Source: Hydractinia symbiolongicarpus (Eukaryota > Cnidaria > Hydrozoa > Anthoathecata > Hydractiniidae). From it: DNA of 64,000 bases. A program made the translations under genes and the position numbers. Of this stretch, positions 43,766 to 56,700 are shown one piece after another. Location: NCBI RefSeq assembly GCF_029227915.1, contig NC_079881.1, positions 12,375,501 through 12,439,500 on the forward strand. The letters run 5' to 3'. Under the pieces are notes generated by a model. It was not told the DNA's origin. It made no database searches and worked only from the letters and a program-made list of their open reading frames with translations. Each line of letters starts with the position of its first letter. The first letter of the stretch is position 1.

Positions 43766-45042
43766 GGCCTAACTAGGCCTTACAAAGAATGTCTAAATAT
43801 AACACCTATAAAAAAACGCATCTTCACTTCCAAGATTGCCTTAAGACAACCGTGGAAATAAATTTTGTGACGTAAAAAAAATTGTGCATACCCTAAAGGT
43901 GTGTAAGGAACAGTTTTCATAATCTAAAATCAAAATGCTGTTGTGTATTAGGATCACTCATTCAGTATTTATAAATAACACATTATGAACAGAATATTTC
44001 TTCGTCTTATAATATACAAGGTGCAACTCAAAACATATAGATCGAAAAGACATTTTGCAGCTAATTTGTTAAATTTACAAATTTAAATGACATTAATTTA
44101 AACATTGTTCGGCCTAATTCGTCGAAGGACGCACAATCAATTTTTGTTGCGAGTTGAGAAATTCGGAAGGAGCTAGCTGTACTCCGAAATCACTTAAAAT
44201 GTCATCAGACACGACCATCAATACGGAACCTTGACATTAAATGTTCAAGAAAAGTAAAAAAAAAAGTTATAGCAGTAACTTATTTAGAAAATAGCTAACA
44301 AAACTTTCGCTAACAAACATTGGCTGCGGGACAATGGTGAGAAAATAAGATATGACTGTAGTTTTGTCTCAAACGCCCCAAATATTGTCAAATTTCTTAA
44401 GCAATTGCAAAACAATCTGCATGGGTCGAATAAATGGTCGGCAATGAAACAATTTCCATGGTGTCAGTTTAAGTCCTATTTACTTAACTGACAGTTACAC
44501 TACTTAAGAATTTGATACACGGAGCAGATCTAAGAAAAAGACAGAATCTGTTTGTTTTTTAAACTTCAAATGAATATAGAATTAAACAAAATATATACAC
44601 ACTTAAACTTAAGCCTGAAGCTTCGTAGATGGCATGAATCAACGTTAAACACTTTAAACTCGTTTTAAAAAACTTTGGAAATAAAACATTCACCGCGTAT
44701 AATCTCACCCCGGTATACAATTACTACACAAGTTTTGGGTGTTTTCCCCGAGTAGATAACAGTGTTTGGGTGGGGGGGGGGGTGCAAAAACTCTATGGCT
44801 TATAAAAACTATTTATACTGGTCCCAAAACTTAAAACAACAACAACAAAACTCCTGAAGTGGTATGTAAGGAATTTTTATTTGGAATATTTTCACGCTTA
44901 AAAATTACAAAATATAAAATTTGAAACAAAACCGTATTTACACTATTTTATTTCCGTTGAGTTGTCCTTGGCTGTAATTTAAGATTCTGGAGTATTTTCT
45001 ACCTTAAGACAAGTTTTAGCAAGAAAATTTACGGTGAAGCGC
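43766..45042. other. SHMT 3' flank; no gene recognised
   Basis: AT-rich. Contains the likely SHMT poly(A) signals (minus-strand AATAAA at 44947-44952 and 44877-44882) and an 11-G run at 44772-44782. Confidence 0.55.
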
Positions 45043-48004
45043 TCAAATAGCAGCCGGAAAGCCAGGCATTGGAAATTTTAATGAGAACTCCTCCACACGT
45101 GTTCTAATTTCGGCAATCTCATTTTGCCATTTCTCTTTATTTAACACAGCTTTGAATTCTCGCAACAGACACTGCTTGTCGGTAAGACCAAACGATCTTT
45201 CAATTTTCTGTGTTAGTTTAATACAATCATCCATGAAACCTGCAACGATCTGCATATCAACTTCTTTAAAATTTCGAGTTGTCAATGCAGGTAATCCAAC
45301 TCGAATTCCACCCGGACGGAAAGCGCTTTTATCGCCCGGAACAGTATTTCGGTTAACTAAAGAGAAGCAAAACTTGGACCAAATGCCAAATATTTTATCC
45401 GGAAATTCGTTAGCGCGTATAACGGGAAATTGCCCAATATGTAGACCGTTTAATTCAGCTTTTACTTAAAAACTCTTGAAAACTGTAAGTACCAAGTACC
45501 TGCGCCATACACAGTGCAATTATAAACGTCAAAGCCGGTTTGCATTTCGTTTAGTACGAAGGAAGAACATCGATGTTTTTGTGACGTCATTTCAGTGATG
45601 CAAACGGAAAATACGTACCACTTATACTTGCCAATTCCATAATGGTATCCACTTTTGCACCGTCGATGCCAAAACTTCGAACGTCGAGCAAGAACATGTG
45701 CGTATCCGTTCCATCAGTCACAATTTTGTAATCTTAAAACAATTCATTCAAATTAATGATGAATTATAATTTGCAAACGAAAGAGCTGTAACAAAGACTT
45801 GACTCCGAAATTAGTTAAAGTAGCGCATGTACTTTCGTAGTTTTATTTATTTTGAAAATTACATTGTAACAGAAAAATTAATCGCAAAACAATTGCAAAC
45901 ACCAGACACAAAAAATCAATTATATTGAGGTGGATTCCCCTACAACGAGCGGCGGAATACAAAAAACAACATAGTTTAGGCAGAAAAAAAAATCATTTTT
46001 CTAAAATATCATGGAAATTAATGCTGCCAATGGCGTTTGAAAATTGAACAGGTTATAACCTATATTTGTTAGCTAATCAATGTTTATACTCCATCACTGT
46101 TGTTTGTTCTATTAAATTTCTTCATTCTAAATCAATTCATGCAGCTTACATGGTGGCCAAAATGTGTTAATGGGACAACTAGCATTACCTTTTGTTTGAA
46201 GAGCAGTGGAAAGAGCTTTTGCGTTCTTTATAATTTGGACAGCATATTCCTTGAATTCTGGTAACATGGCCTGTTTTAATGCCACAGCGACTCCTGCGAT
46301 GTTGTTATTGTGAGGACCACCTTAAAAAAAAAATAAAGACGAAAATGAATTACTGAAACAGTTTGAAAAGCCATCTTCACCGCCAGAAAAAAAAGTTCGT
46401 GGGTTAAAAAAACGTAAAATATTTGCGATTTCACTGCTGACGAAACAAAATAAACATTGCGAGAATTAATTTTCGCGTTTATGTAAAATTTCCGTTTTTT
46501 ATTGTACAATGTCATAACATCCCTAAAATATTGTTTTAAACAAAATTAAATTCAAATAACAGAAAATCCAACCAATTAAAATTCGCATATAGAAGCCCGA
46601 TCAACAGACTTGGAGTGGGAATTAAATTTTTACTTTGACACTGGTGATAAATTTAATAATGGAAATCAATAACCTTGCAAGGCTGGAAAAACTGCTCCGT
46701 CGATTTTCTGTTCAAAATCATATTTAACTGGGTTTCCTTGCTTGTCAACCGACTTTTCACCAACGCGATAGAAAATCATCCCAGATCTTGAGCCACGCAA
46801 ACTTTTGTGTGTCGTTGTTGTTACGACGTCGCAAAATTCAAACGGACTTGGTATTGCACCAGCAGCAATCAATCCACTGTAGTGAGCAATGTCAGCCATT
46901 AAAATAGCACCCACCTCCTTGCAAATAGAACGAAAGCGCTCATAATCAATAAGACGAGAGTAAGCGCTCGCACCAGCGATTATTAACTTCGGTTTAAATA
47001 GCTTGGCTGTTTCCAGCAGTTTGTCGTAATCGATAAGTCCTGTAGCTGGATCAACCTTGTAAGGCATTGATTCAAAGAATATAGACGAAGCGGAAATTCG
47101 TTTCTTCTCTGTCATGTAACCATGAGTTAGATGACCACCATCTGGTAAATCTAAACCCATGATGCGGTCGTGAGGTTGTAACAACCCAGTATAAACTGCA
47201 AAATTTGCAGGTGAACCAGAATAGGGTTGAACATTCACACCCCACTTATTGTCGTCCAACCTAAATGAATTTTAATGGATGCCTTGCGCTAGTAGTTTAT
47301 AATTTACGTAAGGTAAAAATATACAGGCCTCAAAATATACAAAAATATACAGAACGACTTCTGCATATAGACATAATCATATTCTCTGTAAAAAAGGATA
47401 ATAAATAAATTCCATAAGGTATTTGCTTCAGGAATGGAGAAGTTGAAATATCCCTAGTCCAAAAATACTTGATTTTTTTTTAAAGCTTTAAAAATATAGG
47501 TTTTAAACAAATACAAATTTATACAGTAAGAGATCTACAAATTAAACGCATTTTTGTAAGCATGGGGTGATTTAGCTGCAACTCAACTATACTTCGGTCT
47601 GAGCCTGAATACATGATTATGTTATGATTATTTTAAACCAAATTTTAGAGACGCAAGCAATTGTTTTTCTTATTTAAATACTAACAAAAATTGACAAAAG
47701 AAGATTTCATTTATAAATAGACCATTATGGAAAATTCTCACCCAAAAGCTTTTAAAGCTCTTTCCTTGCACAAAATTTCCATTTCATCAATGAATTGATT
47801 TCCACCATAATAGCGAGCAAGTGCTTTTCCCTCAGAATATTTATTGGTGAAGCACGAACCTAAACATTCCAAAACTGCCCGACTTGTAAAATTTTCTGAT
47901 GCAATCATCTCCAAGCCACTACGTTGTCGGTGATCTTCCTTCTTCAAGATCTCATACATTTCTGGATCATTGGTTGACAGTGCTTCTTCCAAATATGCTG
48001 CCAT
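45043..48004 (-). CDS. SHMT1: Serine hydroxymethyltransferase, cytosolic type
   Basis: Five exons on the minus strand: 48004-47742, 47260-46674, 46320-46189, 45732-45619 and 45356-45043. All have GT-AG borders and join in frame to 469 residues (family about 470-485). It converts serine and tetrahydrofolate to glycine and methylene-tetrahydrofolate with PLP. Visible signatures: [15 protein letters not shown] and [20 protein letters not shown] near the N-terminus, [15 protein letters not shown], and [12 protein letters not shown]. The PLP lysine is in [10 protein letters not shown] (residue 240). Also [18 protein letters not shown], and a C-terminal [10 protein letters not shown]. The N-terminus starts directly in the enzyme with no mitochondrial presequence, so the cytosolic form is inferred; a mitochondrial isoform from an unseen upstream exon cannot be excluded. 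Confidence 0.96.
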
Positions 48005-49810
48005 TTTGTTTTTAGTAACTTAAAAACAATTATTTTAATATTAACACCAACTATTGACAACAGTCCTTTACAATAAGAATTGAACTTAGAATAACTCATT
48101 TATTGCCACATGGTCCTAATTTTTTAAATTTTAACCTTGAATGGCTTCTAAAACCAATGTAAGATTTTTTTAAATTTCCTAATGCAAAAATGCATATACA
48201 AGATAAGAAAATAAAACTTGTCTAAAAACACAAAGAAGTAATTTAGAGTAATATACAGAGGAATACACCTTCCCCCCAAAACTTTCAAATATACATTTTA
48301 TCATTAAATGTAACCGCACAAGACATTATGATATTGCAATACAGTAGTCGTGAATTTGTATGTTTCGCGATATATATATATATTAGTATAATGGTCTTAA
48401 GGTTACTGTAAAGGAAAAAACTCACTTGATGAGTAGTCTCAGAAAAACCCTTATAATTTATCAATACTTTTATATTTTTTTTATTTTTTTTTGTTTCTGA
48501 ATGCTTGATGAAAGACTTTTTTGATAGTGTTACTTTTGTGAGATGTTAATATTCCAAAAAAAAAAATATAATTTAGTTCATTTGTTACTTGTAATTTTGT
48601 AGAGGTTGAAACGATGAGCAAAATAATGTATAGGATCATATGTTTTAGACAAACGCCTAAGGAGATAAAGGGTTTAAAAATTTTGTAGACGTCAGCAAAG
48701 ACCCGCTAAAACACAAAAAAACATTTTTCAGTAATTTATGTACCTGATGCATTCCTCGTATAGATCTTAAAACACTGATTAAGGAAATGTATAGGATCAT
48801 GTACTTTTGACAAACGTTTGCAGAGATGTTAAGGTTTGAAGGTTTTTTGATGATGTCATTAACCCATCCATTCCGAAACGAATCCGGGGTCCCAGGTTTG
48901 GGAAAATTACCCAAATTGGTCCTAGGTGGTCCCTAGTTACCCATGCGATGAAAAATCATTGACGTCACCACCTCGTTTCCAAGTTATTTGGCCTCAAAGA
49001 CAAAAACTTTTTCCAACTACCCTTAAAAAAGTATGAAAAAATGTGTATTGCCCTTGCCAAGCTTGTGCAATATATACATTGAAATTGTCCACATTGTCTG
49101 GTACCTCACAAAACAGTTATCATCATAGGGTTTGCATGTACTAGCTACATGAGCAATGAGCATATATAGCTAGCTGGCTATGTGAATCTTGTGTATTTAA
49201 AAATAAAAAATACGAATTTCTAATTTTGTTTAAAAATATGCATATTTTATGGAATTTGTATTTTTAAAATACAAAGTTAACTATTAGTTATAGCCAAACA
49301 TTTGATAAGAAATATAATGATCATGTAAATGTTTCACTCCAGTTGAATATTACTGTACAGTCGAACACTTATAAATTTAAAAAAACTTACAATAAGTCCT
49401 GTTTTAATAATCAAAAAAATTTAATCTTATATATTTCCTTAATAATCCAAATATGCCACTGATTTCCCCGAAAGTTTTTTTGTTTTTTCTTTTAAAATTT
49501 GATGATGTTAACCCAGATCGTGGCCAGCCTATGCAAAAAATGTGAGGCTAGAAAAGAAAGCTAGCTAGTTATACAAGAAAAAAATCTAACATGGTAACAA
49601 GCTACCTAGGGTAGGAGCTATCTGCTAACTGCTCAAAATCTTTGAAGATAAGAAGATACAAGAAACCTATCGCTTTTTCCAAACATGTTGCGAAGCAGTT
49701 GGAAATCCCGCGAACGATACTGCTAATGATACTCCCTCGTAGAGACCATAAATGAAAATGTCACCAAGTGTAAAAAACAAAAACCACCCTCTCCTGTATT
49801 CTGTCTACTG
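48005..49810. other. SHMT 5' flank; degenerate direct repeat
   Basis: No gene recognised. Segments 48625-48720 and 48782-48880 are related direct repeats sharing AATGTATAGGATCAT, GACAAACG and GGTTT words. A TA run lies near 48370. Promoter elements were not identified. Confidence 0.5.
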
Positions 49811-50231
49811 TAATGCTTCGAATAAACGCCCCCTTCTATTAAACGTCCCCTCAAATAGACACCCCTCCTTTTGTGTCATTTTTTAAATAAACGCCTCCCT
49901 CGAATAGACTCTCCCTCAAAAGGCGAGTTTATGCGAGGCGATAGTAAAAGTATACTTACTTACTTACTTTTTTCCTAAATCTTAGGTTTAAGGTTGGAAA
50001 TTTAGCTTTTCGCTTTTGAAATTCATTCTCTAAAACATGTGAGTATCTTTTATTTTCTGTTGTGAAGATATGTATTATAGGTATCCTTAAAAACTGCAAA
50101 AGAGACGAAGTGTAAAAAAATTAATAAACTCTTTTAAACGCCTCACCCGAATAAAAGCCCCCCCCCCCCAAAAAAAAAAAAAAAATGTCAAAAAATTTAA
50201 TAAACGCCCCGGACGTTTATTCGAAGCATTA
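49811..50231. mobile_element. MITE with TAATGCTTCGAATAAACG termini
   Basis: Left TAATGCTTCGAATAAACGCC and right CGTTTATTCGAAGCATTA are inverse. The interior repeats related CGAATAGAC and AAACGCC words and holds a poly-C/poly-A junction near 50158-50185. No coding frame. No clear target duplication. Confidence 0.75.
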
Positions 50232-51057
50232 AGGTATTTAACTTCCTGCTAGGCGTTTAATTAATCTTCGAGATTTTAAGGCGGGCGTTAATTGAGGAGG
50301 GGCTTTAATTGGAGAGTGGGTGTCAATTGAAAGTTTTAAGTCATAGATTTTATTTCCTTAAAAAATAATTCAAAAAATCTTAGATTTCTACAAAATCATT
50401 CTCATCCTCGTCTATCGGAGAAACGGTGTAAACTTCTAAAAAAAAAACCTTTACATAAAGTATGGTTGGGCGTTAATTCTCTAAATACAACACAAAACGA
50501 CATTCGACTAAGAAAAAATAAAAATGGAAAAATTTTAATGGTTTTCGACTTTCATAGTTAACTAATAGTAATTTTCTGAAGTTTTTTGTTAGATGTATTA
50601 AAACGTTCTCGTAAAGTTATATTCGGTAGAAAAGAAACTGCTATACATAATTTTGCCGCATTTGAGGGAACTTTGTCGTTACAATTACGTGCTTATTTAA
50701 AGATTTTAAAATTATAGGGTAGATCTTACATTGTAAATTTTGGAAAATAAAAATGACATTGATTTTGACGCGTTTTTGTGTCAACACCCATTATCAAGAC
50801 ATAACATAATGTTTACAATTTCAATTATTATTAATTATGTATGAACTGCAATAAAGCGTGAGTTTAATAATTCTAGCGGTATGAACGTATGTTCTTATTT
50901 GAAATAGGTATATCACGCATAATGAGCAGGATCTCTTTTAATTCGACGTCAAAATATATATCCCCGTAAGGCAAAACGGTGAAATCATCCAACGATAATT
51001 AACGATTTTCATCGATTATCCCTACTTCATTACAACATTCAGTGGAGTTGTTGTAAC
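50232..51057. other. No gene recognised
   Basis: AT-rich, with G-rich TTAATTGAGGAGGGG-type words at 50285-50335 that may be an extension of the adjoining MITE. Nothing else seen. Confidence 0.4.
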
Positions 51058-51293
51058 CAGAATACCAGATTCGAGAAGCAGATTAACCAGACTACTTAAT
51101 AAGTATCTTAAAGATGGGGCTACAGAGTTAGTTAAATCATGTGTAAATCTTCCAGCTGATAAAGGATATGAGAAAGTCAGACAACTGCTAAAAAAGAATT
51201 ATGAACACCAGCACCGAATTATGAGTGAATATAGGAAAGAATTAAAGTCCTGCCCAAAACTTAAACCACGCGATAAACCACGGAATTCCAGAT
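51058..51293 (+). pseudogene. Retroelement gag fragment (Pao-like)
   Basis: An open stretch reads RLTRLLNKYLKDGATELVKS, CVNLPADKGYEKVRQLLKKN, YEHQHRIMSEYRKELKSCPK and stops after KPRDKPRNSR. The KDGA..LVKSC, LP..KGYE..+.LL and HRIM..YRKE..S.P.LKP pattern is that of BEL/Pao capsid. No knuckles or pol follow. It is separate from the 36-41 kb element. Confidence 0.65.
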
Positions 51294-53792
51294 AGCTTTT
51301 TAATGAAGTAAAAATCAACAATAATGTCCTTAGGGACATTATTACCAACGTTACGATAGTCCAGAGGTACTTCAAGTTGATTCAGTTGATATTCTCTGAG
51401 AATTTTAGCGGTGTCAATTCGACACTAAGAAGAGTCATTCGCCAGTGTATATATCAGCACGCCTACGAGAGTCTTTTTGATTCTTCTGAAAAGTCATTTG
51501 TGAAACTTGCGCGCGAGACATTTTGATTCTTCTGAAGAGTCATTTCAAACTCGACTCCAGCACCTTTTACCAGAACTATCAGAAAGCGCAGCGCCGTTGA
51601 AAAGCAAATAGTCCTGAGGACGAGGTTGGAGTTATTTGTGAAACTTGCATGCGAGTCATTACGTTGATTTCCGTGGAGAGTCAATAAACTAGACTCTTTG
51701 AAGAGTCAAAATAACTCTTCATTTAACATAAGAATAAGTAAGCATTAAAGTTGATCAATATTTATATATATTTCACATTTTTTAATTTTTTTTTACAGTT
51801 TTCCTATTTTAACATATGTTGTAAAAAATCTTCCAAATTATTTACAGAAATGGTAAAAATGTATTTTTTTATTTTTCGGTTAATTAAGCAACCAATCGAT
51901 AAGCAACTAGTGTTGGGATGGTGAATTTTCAAGCAACTTTTAGTGTTTCGTACCTAGCAACTATAAAAAGTAAGAAAAGCTTTTTATTGAAAAAGTAATT
52001 TTTTTTTAAACTAAAGTTACCCTATAGGTGAATATTTATCATAGCACATCCGTATTTCATTCTCAACAGAGAATGCTTCACACTGAACCAGACCTCTGAT
52101 CATGATGGGCGAGTATATTGCGTGAGTCATATCGAAGAAGAACTACTTTGTTCATCACTAACATACTGCCAAGCAGTGAGCGGGATTCGATCCGCGATCC
52201 CCAGAACTTCTTCGTATTACTTCTAGAATCGTGTGAAGAGAAGTAAAAGGTCAATCGAATCCCTGACAAAGAGTCAGAGAAAGCGTTATGTATCTAAAAT
52301 AATGATAGTAGTAAATTTTTATTTTTTGTGTCAAGATATTGTTATTACATCTTGAGATTAGCTTTGTTTTATTTATATTTATATCCATGTTTGTTTCTGT
52401 TGTAAGTATGTGACTTAGTTTTTTGTTTGTTCGCAGCTTCGCAAATTGTGTTTAAAATTTAACATGGATACTGCGATTCATCCCGAATTGTGATACTAGC
52501 ATTGTCCAAGTCTGTGAAAAAGAGTTTCTTGTGCAGGGTATGTAGTACGATACTACATACATGCACATCTTTACAAGATAATTAGGTAAAAGTGCAGACA
52601 AAATCGTTTCTACAAAATTTGTTTTGAGTGACATATAAAACCGGACCTCGAGGTCATGGAATACTTTCAATGTATTAAATTTCCCAAATGTCCTTAGGGC
52701 GCTTGTTGTTCAGAGGAAATGTCTTGAATTCGTTTTAGCAATAGGGGCAATAATTGTGCCGCCAGATCTTTGAAAACTCACAGAAAATTTCGTTTCACTT
52801 CCTGGGAATGAAACGAAATTTACAACTGAATTACAAAGTATTTCATCAGAGGTCTCTAGAACTAAAATTAGAATGCATCTAAAATATATCCTAACATGCT
52901 GTAGAAAAAGAAAATTTTTTTTTTTACAAATTTATAATTTAAAACAGACATTATAGCACTTGTTTTTCTAAATTGTTCACCTTCGCGCTTCTTGACCATC
53001 ATCGCCATGTTGTGTTTTGACGCGAAAAAAGGAACTGGGCAATTTGCAAAATTACGGAATGAATGAGTTAGAAATAACAGAAGGGGAAAATTTCCTGAAA
53101 ACGAAGATGCGGTTCCAGTGTGGACAGTCATCATGGGTTTAGTTCCCGTTCACGAAAACTCATTTTTGAGAATTTTTTTCGCGAGAACTATAAAGAAAAG
53201 ATTCGGACGACATTTCGTTCTCAACTTATACAAGTTATCCTCACCAATGTTCTTCACTTAAATTTTGAACTTTCATAAAGCTAATTTTACACTGGAGAAA
53301 AGTTTCGTGTAGCGGAACTTTTTGACCATATATAGTAACCATAAAATAATTTGTCGCACAAAAAAACTTTCGGACACAATTTTTAATTTCAGCAGAAAAA
53401 TTTTTGGACAAACATTTTTAAAGTCGAAAAATGCATTGGTAAGTTTTTTGAACAAATTTTAACCAAATTTCAAAAGTAATGATTACGGGGAATGACAAAT
53501 AAAGAAGGCTAGAAGCATTTATATTGTACATATATTTAATATCGAACATTTAATATCGAAAATTTTTTTGTTCCTGATGTAAATTCATACTACTAAGACT
53601 TGAGGGAACACACGTCATTGACCCTGAGACGTGTACGTACAAACACCAACGATACCGAACAGACCTTTATTATAGAAAAAGAAGAAGAAAGTATGCACAA
53701 TTTCTAACTCACCGAAAGTCGCATATTTTGAAACGAGAATGAAGTTTTTTTAATTCTAATGATTGGCGTTACACTTTTACAATGATTTAAGA
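51294..53792. other. No gene recognised; small repeats
   Basis: 51463-51684 has repeated TTTTGATTCTTCTGAA, GAGTCATTT and GTGAAACTTGC words (a degenerate direct repeat). The minus strand near 52190-52170 has GGATCGAATCCCGC, B-box-like, but no full SINE or tRNA could be assembled. The likely LMF1 poly(A) signal (minus-strand AATAAA) is at 53666-53671. Confidence 0.45.
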
Positions 53793-56700
53793 TTACTCAT
53801 CTAAGACAGGGGTGTCCCATCCATTACGTTTCAAAAATTCATCTAACGCATCGAGATTGACAGGAGGGAAGTAAGATCCTATTTTCTTTCTGCTCCACCA
53901 GTTACTTCTAGCTTCTTCACTTCCTATCCTTGTGTATTTATATTCATAATGTTCACCACGAATGTATCTAAAGAAAACAATATTTAATTTGAACTATTGA
54001 TTTTCTAATTTGCAGACAAATGTAAATGATTTGCCAATGTTTACAAAATTTTGTACATGTGCGCGTATTCGGGTAAGTCAAAAAGCAGGACCACATGGAT
54101 GCAAAACGGCATTTAAGAAATTCATAGGTCCAAAAGGTACTGAAATAATTTTTTTTAACCATATTTTTCCCCTTTTAAAAATGTTTCCCCAATTGTAAGC
54201 GAATACTTCTTTTTCAAAGAGTTTACTTCACGCTGACCTAACCCTGCTGCGGTGTCTTGTTTCTCCATATAATCTAATCCAGAAGTATTGGAGGACAATC
54301 TCACAGTTACTAATCTTCTTTTTTTAAAAAAACTAACAATATACTACCTAGGTGGCGGTCCATCTTCGAAAGGATTATGGGCGAGCAGTGACGTCACATT
54401 AGGATCGTTAACTAGCAGTTTTGCGGTGAAGTGTAACAACCATGGGTTCTGTTGATAGTTCTAAAACAAAGTTATGTTGATGACGCGTAAAAAAGTGAAC
54501 TTATTACAAAGTTCATTTTTATTAGAATCTCGTCAAAACAGAAATTAGCTTGTATTAGATCATGTCATATTTATTTCCAAATAAAAAACACAGTTATATA
54601 TATGTTTCAATCATCAGCAAATCTAACCATGAATGCTGCAAACCACATCAACCAGTCCAAACGATAATGGTACGGAGAAATCAAACATGGCCGCCTTGTC
54701 ACAAGGCCTGGTTTACACTTGAAATCGTATTCTTTCCACAATCCACCATGCTCATCAGGAATAAGTGTTAAATTTCTTGTTCCTTGAATAATAACCTCAG
54801 TTCTCGTTTTCGTGATACTGAAATACAAAAAATCAAAACATTAAGCGAAAGTATGTTACGAGGCTGCTCAAGCGATATAGCAGGTCATAATAAATCAATC
54901 TTAAATAAGCGGGGCTAATAAAAATATAGCTTTGCTAAACAATTTTTGCTACTGCAAACGAGTAGTTCTACCAAATGAATTAAACGCTAATAAATATATA
55001 TATATAGCTGAAAATTAGTAAATATTTGATTAAAATCTAAATAAAAACAATATGGGAAAAAATAGAAGAAAATGTGAAACAATAGGCAGAGAAAATGATT
55101 GAGTGTGGCTCCTCAAATAGGACACATCTAGAAAACAAAGAAACAAAATTTCATAACATACACCTAAATATAATATTGCTTCAATTTCTTTTTAAATGTT
55201 ACATAACATTTTTCTTTTCTAATATCTAATGGCAACTTGTTGTATGTATCAGCACCCACGTAATAAAAACCACTGTTGCCAACTTCCAATTTAACTTTTG
55301 GCAAGCGTAATGGTAACTGCTTGTTCCGTGAAACCCTTTCGTGATTCATTAACTCGAAGTAACTGTTGAAGCTGCTACAACTCTCTCCGTCAATACATTT
55401 ACGAACTACGCAACACACATTTCTTATTATAATACTTTTGATTGTTGTAACTTTTGCATTTTTTGTGACATTTCTCGCTCTGTTGTCAAGAGACACCAGC
55501 CTTTTCTTTTGTGTATTTGTAAATTTAAGTTTGATGATACTGTTAAACGTGATAAGAGGTAGTATCATAATGATAGTAGCAGTCTCAATGCTGATAGCGA
55601 TCTCAATGCTGATAGGAGACGAAGCCTTGTTGAAGCTTTCTTGTAGGCTGTGTCAAAATTCACCTGCATGGATAGTTTTGAATCCAGAGTCGAACCCAAA
55701 TATTTATACTGGCTTGTCTTGTTGACTTCCACAAAATTGTAAAATAGCTTGAGCTTGTGGGATACTGAATTCAACTTTTGACCAGTTCCGAATTTAATTA
55801 TTCATTCTCGATTAGGTACTGTTCGATATTTTTTTAAAATCTGAGTTAAAATATCTTCGATATAATTCACATATTGCTTCCTGCAATATAAACCACTGTG
55901 TCGTCAGCGAATTGGATAGTACGTGCTCTAATAAGCGAGGTCTCAAAATCATTGAAGAAAATTAAAAATAAAAGCGGTCCTAAAATAGATCCCTGAGGGA
56001 CTCCGCATTTTACATTCTCAGTGTTAGATCTGATGTTATCAATAACCACCTGTTGTGTACGGTTGAATAGTTAGTGGGTAAACCATTCTAACTCTTTGCC
56101 ACAAAGACCATATGCGCGAAGCTTTTCAAGCAAGATGCTATGTGAAACAGTGTCAAAAGCTTTCGACAAATCAATGAAGATTGCACCAACTAAATTTCCT
56201 TTATAACCTCTTTTCTGATGTTATCAGTAAATAACGTTGCAGCTATGTCCGTGGATCTACGTCTGCGGTAACCAAATTGAGCACGATATAATAAATTATT
56301 GTCTATGAACTGCTTTCTCAAGTATTTTTGATAGGCTTGACAATATGGATATTGGTTGGTAGTTATTTGGTTCAGATGGTGATCCTGATTTAAAGATGGG
56401 AGTGATCAGTGCGTGTTTCCAATCTGATGTTACTTCTGAGTTTTCTAATGATAAGTTGATTAAATAACACAGTGGTTCAGCAATCGCAGATGCACAGTGC
56501 ATCAATAAAGCTGTCGAAGATGATCCCAACCAGTTGACTTTTGACGCTTAAGCTTTTTTAGTTCTTTCTCAACAAATATGCGTGATACATAGTTAAATTT
56601 AAATTTCATACATGTTCTTAAAAGTGAATGTTTTGTTCCAGATAAAATCTTTTACGTGAATAGATTTTAATTTTAACTGTGCCACGTTAGAGAAAAATGA